The notes beneath the pieces were generated by a model. The model saw only the letters and a program-made list of their open reading frames with translations. It did not search any database and was not told the DNA's origin. Position numbers and translations under genes: made by a program. Shown one piece after another: positions 6,289 to 12,027 of a DNA stretch of 12,027 bases. Location of the stretch: the NCBI GenBank assembly GCA_035649575.1, contig DASRJH010000261.1, positions 1-12,027 of the forward strand. The letters run 5' to 3'. The number at the start of each line of letters is the position of its first letter. Positions within the stretch are counted from its first letter, which is position 1. The DNA comes from DASVAL01 sp035649575. Lineage in GTDB: Bacteria; Planctomycetota; UBA1135; UBA2386.

Positions 6289-9200
6289 TTGAAGATCTGT
6301 CTGTCATGTGAAGGTGTGACGAACACGCAGGCGCAGCGCTGCGGACACTGCGGCGCCTGGCTGCTGCCGACCGATTTCGTCCACTACCCGGTTCGGCTCG
6401 GGGAAACCGAATCGGGCAACCCGCTGCTCGGCACCGTGATCGACGGCAAATACAGGCTGCAGAGCGTGCTCGGCCGCGGTGGGCTCGGCACCGTGTTCTC
6501 GGCCATGCACATCGGCTCGCTGATGACGGTGGCGCTGAAACTGCTGCATCCGCGTTTCACGGGGCGCCCCGAATACCGGCACGCGTTGCTGCCCGAAGCG
6601 CGGCGCGCTGCGACTGTCACACACACGCGCTGTGCGCGTCTGCTCGACGTCGGCGAGGCCGAGGAGGGCGTCGCCTACCTCGCGATGGAGCTCGTCGAGG
6701 GCAAGACGCTCGAGGTGCTGATGCGCGGCGGCAAGATGGCGCCGTCCCATGCCGTCGACATCCTGCTGCAGGTGGCCGAGGCGCTCGAGGCGATCCACGC
6801 AGCAGGTCTCGTGCACTGCGACCTCTCGCCGCGCAACGTCATGGTCGCGCAGCGCGGTGGCCAACTGCACGTCAAGGTGCTCGACTTCGGCATCGCGCGC
6901 AGCGTGACGCTCGCGGGCGACGAGCCCGCGCCCGGCAGCGAGTTCACGGGGTTCGTGAATCCCGCGTTCTCGGCCCCGGAGCTGCTCGCGCGAGGCAAGG
7001 TGGATCCGAGGGCCGACCTCTATTCGTTCGGTACGCTCGCGTGGCTGCTCCTGACCGGCAGCATGCCGATCGACGACACGGATGCGCGCCGCGCCGCGTT
7101 GGCCGTGGCCGCGGGGGAGCTGCGCCCGTGGCCACGGGTTCCCGGTGTGCCGCGCGACCTGCAGCGCCTCGTGCAGGCATGCGTGTCCCGCGACCCCGAT
7201 CGGCGTCCCGCGTCGGCGACGGCCGTGCGCATGAAGATCGAATCGGTGCGAAGCGCTCGGCGGCCGAAGGTCGCGGGAACAGCCATCGCGGCAGCCGCCA
7301 TGGTTGCCGTGTCGCTCGCCTTGGGGGGTGAGAGCCCAGCGCCGCCATTCCTGGAGCTCGAGACCAGCAGCGACGTGAAGCTCGTCAATCCGAACGAGGC
7401 CGTGGGTGTGATGCCGCAAGTGCTGCGCAGCGTGCAGCTCGAGGCGCTGAATTTCCTTTATGGCGGGTTCGATGCGACACGTCTGCGCGCCGACGTCTCG
7501 CAGGGTCGTGAGGTGTGGCGGATCCCGCTGCGGCCCCAGGTCGACGCCGAGGCCGGCACGTTGCAGCTCTCGATGGCGCAGCCGCAATGGCGCGAGGTCG
7601 TGCAGTGCCTCGGCAACAACAGCGGCAAGGGTCCCTTGGACCTCTCGTTCGTCGTGCCCGGTGCCGGGTCGCTCGGCACTGCGCGCGTGCGCGTGGACGA
7701 CACGCCGCCGCACGTGGAGGCCCATCTCGACGAGCTCGAGAACGGCGTGATCGTGGGCAGGTCGCAGCTCGTCTGGGCAGCCAGCGACGAGGGCCTCGCA
7801 TCGGTAGTCGTCGAAATCGCTTTTGCCGGTGGCCGCCACCCGCTGGAGTTGCCGCTGCGCGGGCTTCCGGGCAGGTACGAGCTCGGCAAGGTGATCGGCG
7901 AGCAGGTCGAGTCGGTCGAGACACTCGGCGCCGGCACGCTGGAGGTCCGAGCGCGCGACATCGCCGGGAACGAGTCCAGGATCGAGCCGATCGTGTTCGC
8001 GCAGGCGGACGTCGGGGTGCCCGTCGTGACCGAAGTCACGGGTCCGGGCGGCGAGGGCTACGTGCCGTGGAGCGGCGACCAGGCCAGACTGCGCGTGACG
8101 CTCTCTGCGCTCGAAGCCAACTGCAGCCTTGACGTGTACAGCGTCGACGGCGCGCTGCTCGCGAAGCGGCCGCTGGCCAATGGCGAGCTGATCCAGACCA
8201 TCCCCGTACCGCCGCCTTCGACGAACGGAGGCGGGGGAGCCCTTCGACTCGAGGTCGTCGATGCCTACGGCAACCGCTCGACAAGACAGTTCGGCCTGCA
8301 CTGGCGAGATCGGACGCCGCGGCTCGAGTTCGATCCGGTCGCGCCCGGAGTCTGTCGGGTCGGACGCGAATTCGTGCTCTCCGCAGCGGGCGGAGTCGTC
8401 AAGGCCTCGGCCGGGCAGAACCTGGCGATCGTGCGCGCCGAGGTCGAACTCTCGACCGCCCAAGGCATCCGCGATGCGGGCGCCGAGTTCCGTTTCCAGA
8501 CTGCGAGCGATGGCACCTGCAGTCTCGAGTTCGGCGCGCTTCCGCCCGGAAGCCATGTCCTGCGTCTCGAGTTGCAGGAACGCGAAGGCCCGTCCGGGGT
8601 GATTGGTCCGCAAGAGGTGGCGGTGCGCGTGTTGCCCGCTGCGATCGAAGTCAGGATCCCGTCGGTGCGATCGCGATTCCTGCGCGGTCTCCTGCGCGCC
8701 GACTTGCTGGCCCGTCGCGGCGCCGGCAACAGCTATGGCGAGGGCGCGGGCTGGCTCGTCGAGCGGTCGCAGCGGCCCTACCTGCGCGGCACGCTGTGGG
8801 TCGGCGCCGACACGAGGGTCTCGCTGCCGCTGACGCCGCGCGAATCATCCGACGATCCGCTGCTGCCCGAAGTGACGCCCATTTCGGGCCACAACGTGCT
8901 CGCGATCGATTTGCGCGACGTGCTCGGCCGTCCGGTTCGCCTGCTGGCCGGCGACCGCGTGGTCGAACAGGTCGAACACGACGGCCGCGCGATCTCGGTG
9001 ATCGCCGACTTCTGGTTCAACGAAGACCCGCCCGTGCAGATCGGCGAGGAACTGCTCGGCGAGCACGGCCAACCGGCGCTCCTGCGGGTGCGTTTTCCGT
9101 TGCCATTCCTGCCGAACGAGCTCGGCGAGCTGCGGCTGCACATCGCGCAGAGCATCATCGCGGCGGCCCGCCTGGTCGCCACGGGCGGCGACGCCTGCAT

Positions 9201-10434
9201 CGTCGAGTTCGAGCTGCCGTTCGAGATCTGGAGCGTCGCAGCCAAGCTGCTAGGCAAGACCCGCGAGGATTTTGCCGAGCAGCTCGCGAGCCGGTTCGAC
9301 GTCACCGTCGAGACCCCGGCGGGTTCCTACGAGATGAACCTGCGACTGCGCACGACGCGCAGCAATCTGCGTCCCGTCACGCTGGCCGACCTCGGTGACA
9401 TTCGGGGTCCGCTCGCCTCGATCCGGCTCGTGCCCGTGCTCGCGCCAGGCGAGCCGTTCAAGGAACCGGTGCCCGAGAAGGCGCCCCCGCGCGCCGTGTT
9501 CCGCCCACAGGCCCCGGTCGAAGTGCGGAACTTCTCGGACATCCTGTTGCAGGATCGCGAGTTCTGCTGCGGCGAAGCGAGGGCGCTGATGCAGCAGCTC
9601 GATCGGGTCCAGCAGCTCGGTACACCCGCGCGGTTCGTGCACGACGCCGATCCGCTCGGCAAGGCGCGGCTGTCGGTCGAGAACCTGTTGCCCGCGCACG
9701 CGACGACGGCGCCAGACGACGAGTTGTTGACCGGCGTCGACTTCTTCCAGGCCTACACGTTGTGCCGTCTGCTCGGCCAGGCCGTGGCCGACGACCCCGG
9801 GTTGTTCCGCCTGCCGCTCGGCTGCGAGCTCGAGCTCGCGGCGTTCGGCGGCGCGCGGCGGCGGGCCTGCCATGGCGTGGCAGCGCACGAGGGCGCCGTC
9901 GACATGGGGGCTTTCCTGACCGCGACGGGAATCCTGGCCCGTGGGGCAGCGCCGACGGCGGCGGACACGCGTGCGGCCGGCGATAGGATCCAGACCGATT
10001 ATGGAGTCGACTTCCTGGGGCTCGACTTCGGCGTGCGCGAGTGGGTGATGGACCTGCCGCGCGTCCCGGGCGCCGAGGAACTGATCGAGGAGTTGATCGC
10101 CGATCACTCGCTGCATCTCGCACGCGTGGTCGCGATGTCCCAGGGTCTGTGGACGCCGCCGCTCTCGATGATCGGTCCGTTGCGCACGATGGGCGTCGTG
10201 CGTGGCCTGGCTCTCGGCGAACGCGAAGGACTCGTGCGCGTCGATGGCGCGCGGCTCGATCCTGGCGCGTCGAGCGTCGTGCCCGATACGGTGCCCGGCG
10301 TCTTGCGGACGGAGCAGTTGCTGCGCGAAGGGAACGACCTGCTGTCGAAGGGCGACGATCCCCGTCTCGCGCGGACCGGCTTTCGCGTCGTGGCCGCGGC
10401 GGCGGCGTTGGCCGGGCTGCGAGGTCGGCGTTGA
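6289..10434 (+). CDS. Transmembrane Ser/Thr protein kinase with zinc ribbon, Ig-like and SUMF1-like domains
   Basis: A 1381-residue protein. It starts with a CxxC-x10-CxxC zinc ribbon (C4, C7, C18, C21). A Hanks-type kinase domain follows (about 53-320): G-loop GRGGLGTVF (62-70), K84, E103, catalytic loop HCDLSPRN (176-183), DFG (199-201), FSAPELL (227-233), D243 and R306. The HRD arginine is cysteine and the usual lysine two after the aspartate is serine. A membrane segment (about 327-346) places the remaining about 1035 residues outside the cytoplasm. This part holds at least two Ig-like repeats, marked by ARDIAGNES (555-563) and VDAYGNRS (657-664). The end (about 1078-1376) looks like an FGE/SUMF1 domain: VDFFQAYTLCRLLG (1150-1163), FRLPLGCELELAAFGG (1173-1188), GVREWVMD (1248-1255) and terminal TGFRVV (1363-1368). 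No cysteine follows W1252, so the catalytic FGE cysteine pair is absent. The TGA overlaps the next gene's TTG. Kinase and topology are firm; the SUMF1-like call is good but divergent. Confidence 0.92.
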   Translation: MKICLSCEGVTNTQAQRCGHCGAWLLPTDFVHYPVRLGETESGNPLLGTVIDGKYRLQSVLGRGGLGTVFSAMHIGSLMTVALKLLHPRFTGRPEYRHALLPEARRAATVTHTRCARLLDVGEAEEGVAYLAMELVEGKTLEVLMRGGKMAPSHAVDILLQVAEALEAIHAAGLVHCDLSPRNVMVAQRGGQLHVKVLDFGIARSVTLAGDEPAPGSEFTGFVNPAFSAPELLARGKVDPRADLYSFGTLAWLLLTGSMPIDDTDARRAALAVAAGELRPWPRVPGVPRDLQRLVQACVSRDPDRRPASATAVRMKIESVRSARRPKVAGTAIAAAAMVAVSLALGGESPAPPFLELETSSDVKLVNPNEAVGVMPQVLRSVQLEALNFLYGGFDATRLRADVSQGREVWRIPLRPQVDAEAGTLQLSMAQPQWREVVQCLGNNSGKGPLDLSFVVPGAGSLGTARVRVDDTPPHVEAHLDELENGVIVGRSQLVWAASDEGLASVVVEIAFAGGRHPLELPLRGLPGRYELGKVIGEQVESVETLGAGTLEVRARDIAGNESRIEPIVFAQADVGVPVVTEVTGPGGEGYVPWSGDQARLRVTLSALEANCSLDVYSVDGALLAKRPLANGELIQTIPVPPPSTNGGGGALRLEVVDAYGNRSTRQFGLHWRDRTPRLEFDPVAPGVCRVGREFVLSAAGGVVKASAGQNLAIVRAEVELSTAQGIRDAGAEFRFQTASDGTCSLEFGALPPGSHVLRLELQEREGPSGVIGPQEVAVRVLPAAIEVRIPSVRSRFLRGLLRADLLARRGAGNSYGEGAGWLVERSQRPYLRGTLWVGADTRVSLPLTPRESSDDPLLPEVTPISGHNVLAIDLRDVLGRPVRLLAGDRVVEQVEHDGRAISVIADFWFNEDPPVQIGEELLGEHGQPALLRVRFPLPFLPNELGELRLHIAQSIIAAARLVATGGDACIVEFELPFEIWSVAAKLLGKTREDFAEQLASRFDVTVETPAGSYEMNLRLRTTRSNLRPVTLADLGDIRGPLASIRLVPVLAPGEPFKEPVPEKAPPRAVFRPQAPVEVRNFSDILLQDREFCCGEARALMQQLDRVQQLGTPARFVHDADPLGKARLSVENLLPAHATTAPDDELLTGVDFFQAYTLCRLLGQAVADDPGLFRLPLGCELELAAFGGARRRACHGVAAHEGAVDMGAFLTATGILARGAAPTAADTRAAGDRIQTDYGVDFLGLDFGVREWVMDLPRVPGAEELIEELIADHSLHLARVVAMSQGLWTPPLSMIGPLRTMGVVRGLALGEREGLVRVDGARLDPGASSVVPDTVPGVLRTEQLLREGNDLLSKGDDPRLARTGFRVVAAAAALAGLRGRR
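10421..10424 (+). promoter_or_regulatory. Ribosome binding site for the TTG-initiated lipoprotein gene
   Basis: GAGG lies inside the last codons of the kinase gene and ends 6 bases before TTG at 10431. This supports the start that gives a clean lipoprotein signal peptide and a TTGA stop/start overlap. Confidence 0.6.
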
Positions 10435-11510
10435 GCTCGCGGCTGCTGCTCGCGGGTGCTCTGGTCCTTGCCGGTTGCGTCTCGCCATCGGGCGAACTCA
10501 GCGGTCTTGCCGAACTGCCGCCGCTCGATTGCGCGGTCCTCGTGACGGGTGGTGCGTTCCTGACGCACATGGGTGCTAGTCCGGGCACCTTCTTCGACCC
10601 GGCCGCTTCGGCTCCCGAGAACCCGGGCGGCCAGCCACGCGACGAACCGATTCCGCTCTCGGCCGTGATCGAAGTGCTGCAGCGCGGCGCGGTGTTCCAC
10701 GTCGTGGCCGCCGATCCCGATCCGCTGCATCGACGTGACGTGCGCGCGCGCCTGCAGCCCGGCAATGGCGATGCCGAGCTGCGGCGCTTCCTGCAGCAGG
10801 TGCGCGACGACGGCTTCGACGTGCTGATGGTCGTCGAAGAACTGCAGGACGGGCCGATCGATTACCAGGGCACGAACGGCCGTTGGCCCCTGACGTTCGC
10901 GGCGTGGATCCTGCTCGGGCTCGGCTTCCTGGTCCCCGACCAGACCTTCGAATCGAGCGCGACGCTGCGCGTCACGATGCGCGAGGTGCCGACGGGGCGG
11001 GTTCTCAACGAACACCTGCTCGAGGCCGTGCCGGTCGACCTGTCGTTGCTCGAACGCGGGAGCGTGCTCGGCATCGTCTCGTCGATCCTGATCCCGCCGT
11101 TCTGGGTCCCCGACGACCGCGAGGTCGTCGGCGCGAAGATACGCGACATGACGCAGCGGCGACTGCTGCTGAACCTCGCGCGCGACCTCAAGAGCGAGTC
11201 AACGCGCCGATACCTGCGCGAGCGCTCGGCGGCGAGCGTGATGCTCGCCGACACGGCGCGGGGCCCGAGGGTCACCGTGAGGTCGACGCAGAGCCTCAGC
11301 GTCGCGCGGCTGCGCTGCGAGGGTATGCCTGGTTCGGCCGTTGCCGAGTTCGAACAGGCCTTGTTGGCCTCGATGACGCGCGACGGCGAGTTCTTCCTCT
11401 ACGAGGCGCCGCTGCCCGCCGGACTCGGCAACGCACCGATGCAGGTGCTGGTCGGCACGATCCGCGGCGGCGTGTCTTCGGCCACCTTCAAGCCAGGGGC
11501 GTCGAAGTGA
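10431..11510 (+). CDS. Lipoprotein of unknown function between kinase and phosphatase genes
   Basis: No family recognised. The 359-residue protein starts at a TTG overlapping the kinase stop. Its signal peptide MSSRLLLAGALVLAGC ends in a lipobox LAGC (13-16), so C16 should be lipidated and the protein held on a membrane outside the cytoplasm. The mature part has an alpha/beta region (about 32-140) that includes DGFDVLMVVEELQDGPIDY (127-145). A strongly hydrophobic stretch (about 152-169, WPLTFAAWILLGLGFLVP) follows, then a beta region (170-200, SATLRVTMREVPTGRVLNEH). A second hydrophobic patch, VLGIVSSILIPPFWVPD (212-228), precedes a charged helical segment (230-266). The VLMVVEEL... ATLRVTMREVPTGRVL order vaguely resembles CsgG/FlgO-like secreted lipoprotein folds, but this is weak. 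Gene position suggests a role with the kinase, analogous to TagQ in type VI signalling; no sequence similarity to TagQ was established. The stop overlaps the downstream GTG. Confidence 0.88.
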   Translation: MSSRLLLAGALVLAGCVSPSGELSGLAELPPLDCAVLVTGGAFLTHMGASPGTFFDPAASAPENPGGQPRDEPIPLSAVIEVLQRGAVFHVVAADPDPLHRRDVRARLQPGNGDAELRRFLQQVRDDGFDVLMVVEELQDGPIDYQGTNGRWPLTFAAWILLGLGFLVPDQTFESSATLRVTMREVPTGRVLNEHLLEAVPVDLSLLERGSVLGIVSSILIPPFWVPDDREVVGAKIRDMTQRRLLLNLARDLKSESTRRYLRERSAASVMLADTARGPRVTVRSTQSLSVARLRCEGMPGSAVAEFEQALLASMTRDGEFFLYEAPLPAGLGNAPMQVLVGTIRGGVSSATFKPGASK

Positions 11511-12027
11511 AGGTGCCAGCGGGGTTCGACGTCGGCGTCTGTTCGCACACGGGCAACGTGCGCGGCAACAACGAAGACGACTACTTCCTCGGCAGCGCGC
11601 CCGATGGTGCGTTCTTGTGCGCGATCGCCGACGGCATGGGCGGCGTCGCGGGTGGCGCCGAGGCGAGCCGGACGGCGCTGTGGGCGCTCGGCACGGCCGT
11701 GCTCGATGGCGCGTCGCTGCTGCCATACGAACAGCGCGTGCGCGAGGGGTTCGCCGCGGCCAGCGTGCGGCTCTTCGATGCCGCGGCTGCGGTGCCCGCG
11801 TTGCGCGACATGGGCACGACGCTCACCGCCCTGTGTTTCTTCGACGGCACGGCCAGGCTCGGTCACGTCGGCGACACGCGCGTCTACCGGCTGCGCGGCG
11901 GCAAGTGCGAGCAGCTGACCACGGACCACGCGGTGCGCGAACCGTCCAACATGCTGCTGCGCTGCATCGGCGGCAGGCAGACGACCACCGAAGTCGACCA
12001 GGCGGAGTGGAAGACCGAGCCGGGCGA
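11507..12027 (+). CDS. PP2C-family Ser/Thr protein phosphatase (3' truncated)
   Basis: Removes phosphate from Ser/Thr in proteins using two metal ions; the likely opponent of the kinase two genes upstream. The visible 173 residues carry the family motifs in order: GNVRGNNEDDYF (16-27), ADGMGGVAGG (41-50; D42 a metal ligand), MGTTL (102-106), LGHVGDTRVYRLR (118-130; D123) and LTTDHA (137-142). GTG at 11507 overlaps the lipoprotein stop as GTGA, and AGGGG (11495-11499) lies 7 bases before it; GTG at 11513 is a possible alternative. No signal peptide is seen, so it is cytoplasmic, on the same side as the kinase domain. The segment between TTDHA and the LLRCIGG strand is shorter than in typical PrpC/Stp1 enzymes. 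The frame is open at the window end, so about a third of the protein, including the last metal-binding aspartates, is not visible. Confidence 0.93.
   Translation, partial: MKVPAGFDVGVCSHTGNVRGNNEDDYFLGSAPDGAFLCAIADGMGGVAGGAEASRTALWALGTAVLDGASLLPYEQRVREGFAAASVRLFDAAAAVPALRDMGTTLTALCFFDGTARLGHVGDTRVYRLRGGKCEQLTTDHAVREPSNMLLRCIGGRQTTTEVDQAEWKTEPG

Noticed and set aside
6304..8613. Long minus-strand open frame opposite the kinase
   Set aside because: Composition is typical of an antisense shadow, with no domain and no plausible RBS; the sense strand carries the kinase motifs throughout.
1..12027. tRNA/rRNA genes, CRISPR arrays, insertion sequences or long repeats
   Set aside because: None seen: coding is nearly continuous, no regularly spaced repeats, no transposase motifs and no tRNA-like clover-leaf sequence was recognised.

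Overview
The window is GC-rich, densely coded bacterial chromosome with no RNA genes, mobile elements or CRISPR. Several traits together suggest a Planctomycetota-like bacterium: a coaE-rho gene pair, a TatC with a long first periplasmic loop, a very large transmembrane Ser/Thr kinase with Ig-like and formylglycine-generating-enzyme-like extracytoplasmic parts, and many GTG/TTG starts. This is an inference from gene content, and a myxobacterium-like organism is the main alternative.

Layout. Positions 1-510 (+) hold the C-terminal end of a family 2 glycosyltransferase. It converges directly, with no gap, on a minus-strand pair: coaE (1758-2405) followed by a Rho-family gene (511-1761), joined by an ATGA stop/start overlap. 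The Rho protein keeps its RNA-binding fold, but its Walker A motif is destroyed. Divergent from coaE, behind a recognisable promoter, is a membrane-anchored coiled-coil protein (2613-3887) with a BRCT-like C-terminus. It ends at a strong hairpin terminator (3933-3973). Next come tatC (4042-5004) and cinA (5001-6242), overlapping by GTGA.

From 6289 to the end there is a tight cluster. It encodes a 1381-residue zinc-ribbon/kinase/transmembrane/Ig-like/SUMF1-like protein (TTG start), a lipoprotein (TTG start, TTGA overlap), and a PP2C phosphatase (GTG start, GTGA overlap, cut by the window end).

How the genes may work together. Kinase, SUMF1-like domain, lipoprotein and PP2C phosphatase are the same kinds of parts as the threonine phosphorylation pathway of type VI secretion (PpkA, TagR, TagQ, PppA). 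Here the TagR-like part is fused to the kinase. The most attractive reading is a compact signalling unit that senses the envelope across the membrane and controls phosphorylation inside the cell. That reading rests on architecture, not on demonstrated homology to TagQ or TagR. The second unusual item is the Rho-like protein, which looks like a pseudo-ATPase.
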